A stretch of DNA of 64,000 bases from Desulfamplus sp964425195 (GTDB lineage Bacteria > Desulfobacterota > Desulfobacteria > Desulfobacterales > Desulfobacteraceae), in NCBI GenBank assembly GCA_964425195.1, contig CAYRLG010000011.1:1-64000 (forward strand), given 5' to 3'. The notes under the pieces are model-generated. The model worked only from the letters and a program-made list of their open reading frames with translations, searched no databases and had not been told where the DNA came from. The translations under genes and the position numbers were made by a program. Shown here one piece after another: positions 8,424 through 18,600 of the stretch; the stretch's first letter is position 1, and the number at the start of each line of letters is the position of its first letter.

Positions 8424-10247
8424 TTATGACACTTGTAAAGTTAACATCTTACGGAAGAGTGCTCTGCGTGATATTCCAAGTAACTTAGCAGCTTGAGTAC
8501 GATTTCCTCGACTCTGTTCCAATGCCTTTTTTATGAGGGTCTGCTCCATCTCTTGGACAGATTTACGAAGATTTAGTACTTTTGTACTCTCTTGTGATAT
8601 CTGAGGCTCATGAGTTGTTTGTAAAAACTCAATATTACCAAGAGTTACATATCGTTGAAGCACATTGCGTAACTCTCGAACATTACCGGGCCAGTTGTAA
8701 TCTATAAGCCTATCCATTGTTGTACCGGGTATTCTAAATCGTTTAATACAAGAAGGCATTTTACTCTCTATTTGGCGGAGGAAGTGATCTACAAGTAGTG
8801 GGATATCTTGCCTGCGATTGCGTAAAGGGGGAAGCTCAATCAAAATTATCTGAATACGATAAAAAAAATCAGCTCGCATAGAACCATTTGCAACTCTGTC
8901 TGTTAAGGCAACGTTTGAAGCTGAAATTACACGAAAATCGGAAGTTACGCTCTCTGTAGAGCCAATTGGTCTGTAGTCACCACTCTCAATAGCCCTTAAC
9001 AGTTTTGCTTGCATATTAACACTCAACTCACTGACCTCATCAAGAAAGAGAGTTCCTTTATCAGCCATATCCAAATAGCCCGAAGAATCAGCATGAGCAC
9101 CTGAAAATGAACCTTTACGATGTCCAAAAAATTCTCTTTCAAAAAGGGTCTCTTGGATTGCTCCACAGTTTACAGCAATAAAACGTCTCTTGTTTCTGAC
9201 GCTATGGTCATGTATAGCGCGAGCAACTAACTCTTTGCCCGAACCTGATTCTCCAAATATTGCAACATTAGCATCCGTTCCCGCAGCTTTTAGAATAAGC
9301 TCGTAAACAATTTGCATTTCAGGAGAGTGACCAAGTATATCTCCAAGTCGATATCTCTCTTTTAATGAAGAGCGTAAGATACGGTTTTCGCTATCCAGAA
9401 GTTCAGCCATTTTTTGTGCAGCTATCTGCTCCTCTTTAATTTGGGTAACATCCTTAAATGTTGATAGTAAAGCAGGTGATCCTTTAAAACTGATTGGTGT
9501 ATGAGATGCTTGTATCCATAATTTATTACCCAATCTCTCAAGAGAGTGAAGCTCTTCAACTCTATTGTAGCAACTCTCTTGAGTGGTATTTTTATCTATG
9601 GTTTCAATCCAAGTGCTGTATAGTTTAGATAGCTCCTCAACATTTCCAGCAGATGGAGCGTTAATAAAACTCTCATTTATTGCTTCTGGTGAAGGGATAT
9701 TAAACATTTTACAAAATGCAGGATTTACATAGCAAAATTGACTATTTTGAACTAATACAACACCTTCATCAACCTGTTCAGTTAAAATTCTATAACGCTC
9801 TTCGCTCTCTTTAATAGCCTCTTCATAACGCTTAAGCCACAATACTTTACTCAAACGTTCTCCAATTGCCCTTAAAAGCCGATCCTCCTCTTCAATAAAT
9901 GGAGTATGGCTATCAGGAGGAATCTGTCTATAATAGACCTCTACACTTCCAACCTTTTTGCCATTCAGAATTATATCACTGCGTTGACACCAGATTGTCT
10001 TCTTAAATTTTGCAGAGATATAGTCTTGACCATCTATATTGATACGAGCACAAGCATTTTCCGGATATTGCCACGCCTCTGGAATCAACTCAACTGCACG
10101 CTGCATTATCCATGACAGGGAGACATCTTGATTTTCAAATAGGTTGGAAATCCCATACAGACAGTTTAGCTCCTTGATCCTTTCTGTAAGGGCGTTTGGT
10201 GCATCAGATACTGTCAATGGTTTGCAATGAACCTTATCTTTACCCAT
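8424..10247 (-). CDS. Sigma-54-dependent activator with GAF-like and PAS sensor domains
   Basis: A 607-residue enhancer-binding protein. Residues 20-140 look like a GAF-type sensor, 145-275 a PAS domain and 300-540 the AAA+ domain (Walker A GESGSGKE at 332-339, Walker B LFLDE at 400-404). A Fis-type helix-turn-helix ends the chain (NRTQAAKLLGISRRALFRKM). The sigma-54 contact loop reads GSFSGA instead of GAFTGA, and the preceding motif is EREFFGHRKG instead of the usual ESELFGHEKG, so it is a divergent member. No phosphoreceiver domain is present, so it probably senses a small ligand or redox state. It starts 14 nt after the kamA stop and probably shares its transcript. Its target promoters were not identified. 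Confidence 0.9.
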   Translation of the reverse strand: MGKDKVHCKPLTVSDAPNALTERIKELNCLYGISNLFENQDVSLSWIMQRAVELIPEAWQYPENACARINIDGQDYISAKFKKTIWCQRSDIILNGKKVGSVEVYYRQIPPDSHTPFIEEEDRLLRAIGERLSKVLWLKRYEEAIKESEERYRILTEQVDEGVVLVQNSQFCYVNPAFCKMFNIPSPEAINESFINAPSAGNVEELSKLYSTWIETIDKNTTQESCYNRVEELHSLERLGNKLWIQASHTPISFKGSPALLSTFKDVTQIKEEQIAAQKMAELLDSENRILRSSLKERYRLGDILGHSPEMQIVYELILKAAGTDANVAIFGESGSGKELVARAIHDHSVRNKRRFIAVNCGAIQETLFEREFFGHRKGSFSGAHADSSGYLDMADKGTLFLDEVSELSVNMQAKLLRAIESGDYRPIGSTESVTSDFRVISASNVALTDRVANGSMRADFFYRIQIILIELPPLRNRRQDIPLLVDHFLRQIESKMPSCIKRFRIPGTTMDRLIDYNWPGNVRELRNVLQRYVTLGNIEFLQTTHEPQISQESTKVLNLRKSVQEMEQTLIKKALEQSRGNRTQAAKLLGISRRALFRKMLTLQVS

Positions 10248-10261
10248 GGATTTATCCCTTT

Positions 10262-11467
10262 TTAAAATCTATATTCACAAATTTTTCCCTGATAATTTTC
10301 TACAAAAACTCTTTTATCGTCTCTATGTTTTATATAATCTGGCAACATGGGTACTTTTCCATAACCTCCAGGAAGATCAATCATATACTGAGGAACTGCG
10401 ATACCAGTGAGACTACCCCTCATTGCTCTCATAATTTCAAGCCCAGTATTAAAAGATGGTCGAAAATGGGCAGTACCGGCGACCATATCGGGGTGATGCA
10501 GATAGTATGGTTTTACTCTAATTTTGACAAGGTTTCTCATGAGTTCGATCATGGTTTCAGAATTGTCATTTACATCTTTTAGTAATACGGTCTGACAGCC
10601 CAATGGAATACCTGCACGGGCAAGTGTAGAACAGGCAGACGCAGCTTCATCAGTGATTTCAGACGGGTGGTTAAAGTGAGTATTGATATAAAGTGGGTGG
10701 TATTTTTCCAGAATCGATACCAAATTATCTGTAATACGAAAAGGCAATGTACAAAGGACTCTTGTATGAATTCTTATAGTCTCTACATGGTCAATCTGCC
10801 TAATCTCAAATAAAATTCTGTCAATCTTTTCTGTACTAAGAAGTAGTGGGTCGCCCCCAGAGATAATTACATCATGTATCTTTCTATCTTTTTTAATATA
10901 ATCTAAACCCTGTTTAATAAAATTTAATCCATAAGAGTCATATTCTCTATTTAGGCTATTTGGTTGATCTTTTATTTTCTGATCAATTTGAGAGCCAACT
11001 TTTCGCTTTCGCATACAGTGGCGGCAATACATAGCACACTGATTAGAGACAAGAAAAATAACTCTGTCAGGGTATCTGTGGATAATTGAAGGAACAGGAG
11101 ATTGAGGTTCTTCGTTAAGTGGATCATCCACAGTGATAGGGTTAGAAGATAAATTATCCAAAGGGTTAAGAAGTTCAGAAGGATCAGGGATAGCCTGCTT
11201 CCAAATGGGATCATTAACAGATTTAATTAATGATAGATAGTATGGAGTTATGCGCATTGGGTATTTTGCAATTACACTTTCTATCTCATTGGGTTGTAAG
11301 TTAGATATTTTTAAACACGATAACGTATTATTATCATTTGATATATCTTTATAATTTACTCTATCTAAAAGATTATTGCTAAAATAGTTAGTAAGCTGTG
11401 AAAAGTTTATAATGCTATTTTTTAATTGTGCCTGCCATCTTGCAGAGCTGATATTTATAATTTCCAT
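10262..11467 (-). CDS. kamA: KamA-family radical SAM aminomutase (lysine 2,3-aminomutase-like)
   Basis: A 401-residue radical SAM, PLP-dependent aminomutase. The iron-sulfur motif CAMYCRHC gives C144, C148 and C151. The PLP-binding motif PGGYGK gives K371. The two aspartates that hold the lysine side chain in lysine 2,3-aminomutase appear conserved (HPDMVAGTAHFR and MIDLPGG), which argues against EpmB and glutamate 2,3-aminomutase. The product would be beta-lysine, used either for lysine fermentation or as precursor of the osmolyte N-epsilon-acetyl-beta-lysine. The partner genes ablB or kamDE are not adjacent. No clear ribosome binding site is seen. It lies between an RpiR regulator and a sigma-54 activator. 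Confidence 0.85.
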   Translation of the reverse strand: MEIINISSARWQAQLKNSIINFSQLTNYFSNNLLDRVNYKDISNDNNTLSCLKISNLQPNEIESVIAKYPMRITPYYLSLIKSVNDPIWKQAIPDPSELLNPLDNLSSNPITVDDPLNEEPQSPVPSIIHRYPDRVIFLVSNQCAMYCRHCMRKRKVGSQIDQKIKDQPNSLNREYDSYGLNFIKQGLDYIKKDRKIHDVIISGGDPLLLSTEKIDRILFEIRQIDHVETIRIHTRVLCTLPFRITDNLVSILEKYHPLYINTHFNHPSEITDEAASACSTLARAGIPLGCQTVLLKDVNDNSETMIELMRNLVKIRVKPYYLHHPDMVAGTAHFRPSFNTGLEIMRAMRGSLTGIAVPQYMIDLPGGYGKVPMLPDYIKHRDDKRVFVENYQGKICEYRF

Positions 11468-11529
11468 TATCTGATTTTGTAAGTTAGATTTTTTGCAAAA
11501 CTCAATTTATGATCGATTAATAAATAGAT

Positions 11530-12432
11530 TTAACCATGAAGATTAAAAAGAATATCATTTTCTAAATATAGCTGTTCAAGTTTTTGCTGATGAAGTTTTA
11601 ATTGATCTCCCATTCTGCTCGCCAAATCTTGCACAATATACTTGATAACACACAGCATGTTTGAAGTATTGCCAATAAATGGAATTGAGTTCATTGGAAC
11701 CACAAGGAAAAAGTTGGCAAACTGGATAATAGGAGACATTGTGTTATCTGTAATTAAAATTAAAGTATGCCCCTCTCTTCTGATAAATTTGCCAAGTTTT
11801 ATAAGCTCGTTAGGATATCGTGTTGTAGCAATCATTACAACAACACTGCCAGCCGGTGCATTTGCTAAATGATCTATTGTGGTTGTGTCGCTCCCTTTGA
11901 GAATAGTAATTCCTTTACGAATACGCGAAAGAGACCAGCCCATAAAATAGGCAAAGGTGTAGGATAGTCTTGAACCGGTTACATATACACTTTGGCTTTC
12001 AACCAGATACTCTACAATCTCGTTGAGCTTATTTATGTCAATTGATTCATAAAGGTGTTGAAGATTGCTCATCTCTTCAAGCACTACATGGTTTAAGCGG
12101 TTTATATCAGGTTTTTGAATTCCTTTTAAATCAGCGCGATCAAGAAGTGTTAACCCTGTATCAAGAAAACCTTTAAGAGCATGTTGAAATTCACTGTATC
12201 CCTTATATCCGCAACTATCTATAAATCTAATAACTGTTGCCTCACTTGTTTTACAGGTCTCTGCAAGCTCTTTTATGGTCATAAATACCGCTTTTGTTGG
12301 GTTTTGCATAATATAGTTAGCAAGGATTCTTCCCTTTGGAGTTAATGAATCTAAACGGCTGATTATGTTAGTCATCACGGAATTTGAATTTAATGCCGGA
12401 TTTTGTATTGAAGTTACTGTTGGATTAGTCAT
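11530..12432 (-). CDS. RpiR/MurR-family transcriptional regulator (HTH + SIS)
   Basis: A 300-residue regulator. The N-terminal helix-turn-helix of the RpiR type (residues 25-95) includes ELAETCKTSEATVIRFIDSCGY. The C-terminal SIS domain (about 125-260) would bind a sugar phosphate or related ligand. The family usually controls sugar or amino-sugar catabolism, sometimes amino acid use. It is followed by kamA after 62 nt on the same strand, which suggests it controls or belongs to that operon. No good Shine-Dalgarno precedes this ATG; an ATG at residue 20 is possible. Confidence 0.85.
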   Translation of the reverse strand: MTNPTVTSIQNPALNSNSVMTNIISRLDSLTPKGRILANYIMQNPTKAVFMTIKELAETCKTSEATVIRFIDSCGYKGYSEFQHALKGFLDTGLTLLDRADLKGIQKPDINRLNHVVLEEMSNLQHLYESIDINKLNEIVEYLVESQSVYVTGSRLSYTFAYFMGWSLSRIRKGITILKGSDTTTIDHLANAPAGSVVVMIATTRYPNELIKLGKFIRREGHTLILITDNTMSPIIQFANFFLVVPMNSIPFIGNTSNMLCVIKYIVQDLASRMGDQLKLHQQKLEQLYLENDILFNLHG

Positions 12433-13022
12433 TTTATTACTGATTTCAAATTTGATGTTCCGAGTTAATGTAAAATAGATCTTGAGTCGTTATCCATTAT
12501 TAATTTAAGGCTTATTGCTCTCACTCTATTTATCCTCTGCCAGACTAAATTTATCTCCTATCGGATTAAGTGTATTTCTAATCTTTTATATATCAGAACC
12601 ACTAAGATACAGCAATGAAGAAAGTATTAAGTATATAACCTTGAGTTATACAAATTCACCATTAGTTATAGCTATAAGTAATACTCGCTATATTAAAGCA
12701 ATTTAAAAATAACAAAAAAGTATTTTTTAAATAATTAAAAAACTTTTTTGTTATTAAACTAATCTAATAGAAAAATAATTAGTAATTATAAATAGATAAA
12801 AATAGTTATTTTAAATAAATAAAATCAATTATATCAAATATTTAAAATTAAATTAATATAATTTTTATTATATGGTATTATAACTGCATACAAATATTAT
12901 TATACATAAAAAAATAGCTTTCTGTCTATTTAGGATAGAGCATAATTAGAAGTGAACTAATAATTAATAGATAGAGCAAAATTAAACAAAATACCTAAAT
13001 TAATTAATTTAAGGAGAAAGAG
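12433..13022. other. 590-nt very AT-rich divergent regulatory region (rpiR / amtB)
   Basis: The region separates the minus-strand rpiR operon from the plus-strand amtB cluster, so it must hold both promoters. It is extremely AT-rich, with many A/T tracts. The only strong structure is the inverted repeat at 12708-12755. A search by eye for TGGCAC-N5-TTGC (sigma-54) found no acceptable match. AAGGAGAAAG precedes amtB. Confidence 0.5.
12708..12755. repeat. 14-bp perfect inverted repeat in the rpiR/amtB intergenic region
   Basis: AATAACAAAAAAGT (12708-12721) and ACTTTTTTGTTATT (12742-12755) are exact reverse complements. The 20-nt spacer can extend the stem imperfectly (TTTTT with AAAAA). It resembles a terminator but lies between divergent genes, so it may be a regulatory cruciform site, or end a short transcript. 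Confidence 0.5.
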
Positions 13023-14636
13023 ATGAACACTACAACCTTTTTAGAACTATCTGCCAAAGCCTTTTCCAATATGAGTCATCATCAATCATCTATTAAATTA
13101 AGAGGAGCTTGCGTAAGATCAACTATAAGATACACAAAATCAGCTCTATTTTATTTTCTGATAACAATTTCAATACTTCTATCTCTCTGTGTAATTGGAA
13201 ATTTTACACAAACTGCCAGTGCCGATGATTCAACTATATCTATAAAGGCGATTGACTCCTATCCTGTCGCACTGTTTCAGGGTAAAACTCAAGATGATAT
13301 CCGCAAAGAGCTACCTACTTCAGGAGCATACAGAGATGAGACTACACCTATTGAAGAGGAGGTAGAGGTTATGGTTGATGGCAAACCTGTAAAAACATCA
13401 ATTGTACGATATCTTACAGATATGGAGATATTCCAGTATAGAGGTGATGTGCTTTGGACATGTATTGCAGCTTTTTTAGTCTTTATCATGCAAGCTGGAT
13501 TTGCAATGGTAGAGTCTGGATTTACAAGGGCTAAAAATGCCGTAAACATAATGATGAAAAATATAATGGATTTTTGTATAGGCACAGTTGCCTTCTTAGC
13601 TGTAGGTTTTCACATCATGTTTGCTGGTCCAGATGAGTCTCTCTTTTTTCTTGGCAATACATCAGTTACACAGTGGGGATTTGCTTTTTTCCTATTTCAA
13701 GGAGTATTTGCGGCTACAACAGCCACTATTGTTTCTGGAGGTGTAGCAGAGAGAATTAAATTTACAAGCTATCTTGCCTACAGCGTTGTTATATGTGCCG
13801 TTATTTATCCAACATTTGGTGGGTGGGCATGGGGAAGCCTGTTAGATGGTAGTGGTTGGCTTGAAGGAGTTCTTGGTGTTGGGTTCTACGATTTTGCAGG
13901 CTCTACAGTTGTCCATTCAATTGGAGGTTGGCTTGCGTTAGCAGGTGCAGTTGTTGTGGGTCCAAGAATCGGGAAATTTGATTCAAAAGGCAATCCAAGA
14001 GCTATTCCTGGTCACAATCTTCCTTTTGCTGTTATTGGCGGATTCCTTCTATGGTTAGGATGGTTTGGGTTCAACCCCGGAAGTACCACTACGTTTGACG
14101 GCAATCTTGCAAGAATCGCTGTTATGACCAACATCGCTGCTGCTGCCGGAGGTATCTCTGCTATGATAACAGTTTGGTTTATATTTAAAAAACCTGATGT
14201 AGGTATGACTGTTAACGGATTTCTTGCTGGTATGGTTGCCATCTGCTCGGCAGTGGATGTTGTAAATATCTGGGGTGCTCTTATAATCGGTAGTGTTGCT
14301 GGTATCCTTGTTATATGCAGTGTTCTATTTATTGAACGAGTTCTTAAAGTTGATGATCCTGTCGGTTGTATAAGTCTTCATGGGGTGTGCGGTGCATGGG
14401 GAACCCTTGCGTATGCTTTTTTTGGTGTTGAGACATTTAGCACCACTGTTCTTATGGCACAGTTAGTAGGTATTGCTACAGGCTTTGTGTGGGCATTTGG
14501 AACTGGTATTGTTTTATTTGTTGCTATTAAGCACACCATTGGTCTCAGAGCGAGCCAAGAAGAGGAGGTTACAGGATTGGATATTACCGAGCATGGTAAT
14601 GAAGCTTATGCAGGATTTCCAATTGATAGTCATTAA
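13023..14636 (+). CDS. amtB: Ammonium transporter with long N-terminal extension
   Basis: A 537-residue Amt/MEP channel for ammonium, which can also pass methylammonium. The twin pore histidines are H298 (GSTVVHSIGG) and H453 (SLHGVCGAWG). The C-terminal tail EEEVTGLDITEHGNEAYAGF is the conserved cytoplasmic segment that contacts GlnK. A hydrophobic segment (about 41-59) ending in TASA-DD looks like a signal peptide, followed by about 75 polar residues before the first channel helix near residue 142; this outer segment is unusually long. AAGGAGAAAGAG precedes the ATG. No glnK is adjacent. It heads a plus-strand cluster with a glutamate-synthase-like system and a type III GS. Confidence 0.93.
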   Translation: MNTTTFLELSAKAFSNMSHHQSSIKLRGACVRSTIRYTKSALFYFLITISILLSLCVIGNFTQTASADDSTISIKAIDSYPVALFQGKTQDDIRKELPTSGAYRDETTPIEEEVEVMVDGKPVKTSIVRYLTDMEIFQYRGDVLWTCIAAFLVFIMQAGFAMVESGFTRAKNAVNIMMKNIMDFCIGTVAFLAVGFHIMFAGPDESLFFLGNTSVTQWGFAFFLFQGVFAATTATIVSGGVAERIKFTSYLAYSVVICAVIYPTFGGWAWGSLLDGSGWLEGVLGVGFYDFAGSTVVHSIGGWLALAGAVVVGPRIGKFDSKGNPRAIPGHNLPFAVIGGFLLWLGWFGFNPGSTTTFDGNLARIAVMTNIAAAAGGISAMITVWFIFKKPDVGMTVNGFLAGMVAICSAVDVVNIWGALIIGSVAGILVICSVLFIERVLKVDDPVGCISLHGVCGAWGTLAYAFFGVETFSTTVLMAQLVGIATGFVWAFGTGIVLFVAIKHTIGLRASQEEEVTGLDITEHGNEAYAGFPIDSH

Positions 14637-14655
14637 TTTTAAGGAGAGTGAAATT

Positions 14656-15636
14656 ATGTGTGCTATCGCAGGAGTATTATTCAAAAACGATTCAAAGAGA
14701 AAATTTAAGATGAGCACTGGAGAGGCACTAACAGAAATTTTGGATGCCACGCTGCACAGAGGTCCAGACTCAGCAGGATGGGCACTTTATAAGACACCAT
14801 TGAACAATATTTATAAAAAAGTTGCAGGTAATCTTATTCGTATGCGTTTTCTGTTGCCCCCAAAAGATGCTCAAGTATCAATAAAAAAGATAGCCAAGCA
14901 GTTAGAGAGCCTTAACGTGGTTATTGTAAAACAATATTTAATTGGTTCTACACTATCTGTTCATGCAAGTTATGGCGGAGATATGCTTTTACTTACACGC
15001 TCTTTTGAAAAAGAGATGCTTCCAATATCTGTAGGAACAAGCCTTGATATTATTAAAGATATTGGACACCCTCGTGATCTTGCACAGAAGTACAATATCA
15101 ATAATTTTAATGGTAGCCACGGCATTGCTCATATTCGTCTTGCTACAGAGTCAGGGGTTAGACCTGATACTGCCCACCCATTTTGGGCATGTGGATTTGC
15201 TGATATTGCAACCGTTCACAACGGACAGATTACTAATTACTGGATTATGAGAAGGCGTTTAGAGCGAAAAGGTATGGCATTTCAGACGCACAATGATACA
15301 GAACTTATTGCTGTTTACTTAGCTTATCAGATGAGCAAAAATGCCACTTTAGAAGAGGCACTACAATCATCCCTTGATGATCTGGATGGTACATTTTCAT
15401 ATTTGGTTGCGACAAAAAACGCCATTGGCTATGCAAAGGATAAACTTGCTGCAAAGCCTATGGTTAAGTACGAGAATGATGAAATGATCGTTATATCCTC
15501 AGAAGAGGTTGGTATTAACCGCCTATTTCCTGGGCAGTCTTTAAAGACTGAAGAGCCCGCTCCACTAAGTTATGGGCTATGGACAAGAGATTTGTATGAT
15601 ATAAATGTAAAGGAGAAAGAGTATGCCATCAATTGA
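14656..15636 (+). CDS. glxB: Class II glutamine amidotransferase, GlxB/MgsA-like subunit
   Basis: A 326-residue Ntn-type amidotransferase that frees ammonia from glutamine, or acts as a gamma-glutamyl transfer subunit. The start is fixed by MCAIAG, which leaves Cys2 as nucleophile after Met removal, and by AAGGAGAG 9 nt upstream. HRGPDSAGW and the HNGQITNY and HNDTE segments are hallmark motifs. It is a stand-alone domain, as in split glutamate synthases and in the GlxB/MgsA proteins of methylotrophs and rhizobia. It lies 19 nt after amtB, and its end overlaps the next gene by 14 nt. The following GXGXG/FMN protein is the expected partner. Confidence 0.87.
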   Translation: MCAIAGVLFKNDSKRKFKMSTGEALTEILDATLHRGPDSAGWALYKTPLNNIYKKVAGNLIRMRFLLPPKDAQVSIKKIAKQLESLNVVIVKQYLIGSTLSVHASYGGDMLLLTRSFEKEMLPISVGTSLDIIKDIGHPRDLAQKYNINNFNGSHGIAHIRLATESGVRPDTAHPFWACGFADIATVHNGQITNYWIMRRRLERKGMAFQTHNDTELIAVYLAYQMSKNATLEEALQSSLDDLDGTFSYLVATKNAIGYAKDKLAAKPMVKYENDEMIVISSEEVGINRLFPGQSLKTEEPAPLSYGLWTRDLYDINVKEKEYAIN

Positions 15637-18600
15637 ACCATCGGCTAAAATATATAGCATAAACTCTGCCAATATAAACTCAAACAGCTCTATAATAGAC
15701 CTCTCTTCCATGCCTATTAAAACTGCAAATGAGGTGATCCGTGGTTATGGTGCTGCACACCAAAATATTGAGATTATAAATCCTGATGCAAAACATTACA
15801 TTGCAGTGGGATTAACAAACCCTGTCAAAGTTTCTATTCAGGGTTCTGCAGGGTATTTTTGTGGCGGATTAAGTGATGGACCTTGTATTGAAGTAAAAAA
15901 TAATGTCAGCTGGGGGGTAGGGGATAACATGCTTTCTGGCACAATAGTTGTGGGTGGTAATGCTGGAGCAATCGCGGGTGAGGCTCTTCGTGGTGGCAAT
16001 ATAATTATTAAAGGCAATATGGGTTCACGAGCTGGTCAAGTTATGAAAAAAGGGACTCTCTGCTGTGTGGGAAACTCCAATTTCATGGCTGGTTATATGA
16101 TGTATGGAGGTAGAATAATTATACTTGGCAACTCTGGAGAGAAGGTTGGCGAAAACATGGCAGGAGGCGAAATTTATGTAGGTGGCACTATTCAGTCATT
16201 GGGGGCAGATACAAGGCTTGACCAAACTTCTGATGACGATTTTGAATCGATCATGGCATTGCTGGATGAATATGGCATCTCTTTTAGTGGCAAATTTAAG
16301 AAAGTGGTGTGTGCAGGAAAAGAGCTTAATTATGGTAAGCCTGAAGTTCAATTGAAGCGTATCCCATTTACCAAATTTTCAGGAAGTTCTGCCAACTGGT
16401 GGAATGAAAAGATTCAAGAGGACATAAGAGTAAAGAGCCAGATTGGTAGATACAGGGTAAGAGGATATGGAACATCTCGTCATATTCCACATTTCAACGA
16501 CATTGCATTTAAATATGATATATCTTCTGAATTGAAAAAGATAAAAAAAACAAATGTGAGCATGAGAACATTCATAGGTTCTCGCAATGGGGGTAAATCT
16601 CTTGATTTAAGTATGCCTGTATTGATAGCTCCTATGAGCCTTGGAGCTTTAAGTCCAAAAGTCAAAATAGCCCTTGCAATTGCGTCTCGTCTCTCTGGTA
16701 TATGCGACAATACAGGTGAGGGAGGCATGTATTCAATAGAGCGAGCTGAAGCTCAACAACTGATTGCTCAATGCCTTTCAGGACGGCTTGGCTGGAACAT
16801 ACATGACATGAAGCGAGCCGATGCTCTGGAGCTTTATATTTCACAAGGTGCAAAACCAGGTCTTGGAGGACAGCTTATGGCGGCTAAGCTGACAAAAGAG
16901 ATTGCACAGATGAGAGGTATTCCTCATGGCATGGATCTTCGCTCTCCATCTCGACATCCAGATATACTTGGAGGTGATGACCTTATTATGAAGGTACTTG
17001 AGTTAAGAGAAGCTGTAGGGTGGAGAGTTCCTGTTAGCCTAAAACTTGGTGGTGGAAGAACCCGTGATGATATCAAAATTGCATATAAAGATGGCATTGA
17101 TTTTGTTGAACTTGATGGGCTTCAAGGAGGGACAGGGGCTGGTAGTAATGAAGTTATTGAATATGTTGGTATTCCAACAATTTCCGCACTTATGGAGGCA
17201 ATGGATGGACTTGATGAGATTGATGCTTCAGGAGAGCTTCCGATTGTTCTTATGGGAGGTATTCAAACTGGAGTAGATGCTGCTAAAGCTATTGCTCTTG
17301 GTGCCACGGCTGTAGGACTTGGAACTTCAATGCTTATAGCAGCCGGTTGTACAGGGTGTATGCAGTGCAGTTCTGGCAGATGTTCCGTAGGAATAACAAC
17401 GCAAGCTCCTCAAAATGTTGAAAAATTTGATATTGATAAACAGGCAATTAATATGTACCGTTATTTAGAGTCTTTCAGATGGCAGCTTGCAACAATTACA
17501 TCATCATTAGGTCACTCAAATGTACATGAACTATGCAGAGATGATCTTATTGCACTCACTCCTGAGGCTGCGGCATTGACTCGCCTTCCATATAAACCAG
17601 AATATGCACATAGAAACTATCCTAATAGAAATAAAACATCGAATTCATCACCTGTTGTATCAGCTTTAAATATAGCAGATGGTGAGCTAAAAGCTCAGGA
17701 GACTGGAAGTGCAAATTTTCCAAAGAGTTCCAGAGATATTATTAGACGTATGAGTAAAACATCTACAGATGATATTAAATCACAACAGAAAATTGTAGCA
17801 ACAGCACTTGAGCCAAGAGAGAATCCATTTCCAGCAGATAGATCCGCACATCTTGATGATGTAGTATTTTTATCAGCAGCTTTGACCCGTTTAGTGATTG
17901 ATCCGTATCGAGAGGAGTGCAGCACAAAAACACGAATTACACGAAGTATTGAGATTGGTCAGGCAAAAACTAATGTACCTATGGTAGAGTTAGACCAGCC
18001 ATTTTTATTCACAGGTTTTGATGCTGCACCAGAGCATATTAAACGTACACTTGCCTGTGCTATTACAACTTGTGGATGTGGATATTTAGGAAGATACCCT
18101 CTTATAAAAAATAGTAAGGTAATTGAAGATAATTGTAATAAAAACATCTGGTTTCAACTTCTTTTACCTGAAGATACTCCTTCACCAGAAGCAGATGCTC
18201 TAATCTATTTGCTTTTACCAAGTGTGAACAACACTGAAAATATCAGTAATAATAGTATTTGCAAAAATAGAAATCCATACTATCCAGAACGCCTTACCCC
18301 AAATCAGCTAATTGGAATCTGTGCTGATTCTAAGACACTGCCAACGGTGTTGCCTTATGCACTGAGCAAAGGCTTTGATATCCTTCTTATTGATACAACT
18401 TCAGGAATTGCAAAGCCATGGATAGAGTTAAATAACCAATTTGACCTTACAGTTATTCGTGATGCAATTTTAAGACTTCGCTCTATGAATATGGAGGAAG
18501 AGATATCACTTATCAATTTTGGTGGACTTCGTTCTGGAACAGATGTGGCAAAATCTTTAGCATTGAACTGTAACGCCTCTATATTTGGTGTTGCTATGGC

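Noticed and set aside
12515..12706. A 63-codon TTG-initiated reading frame ahead of the 14-bp inverted repeat
   Set aside because: No ribosome binding site, no recognisable protein pattern and very AT-rich sequence; the closeness to the hairpin is suggestive but not enough to call a gene.
14473..14655. Longer N-terminus for the amidotransferase, inside the end of amtB
   Set aside because: It would bury the essential Cys2 nucleophile; MCAIAG at 14656 has its own ribosome binding site.
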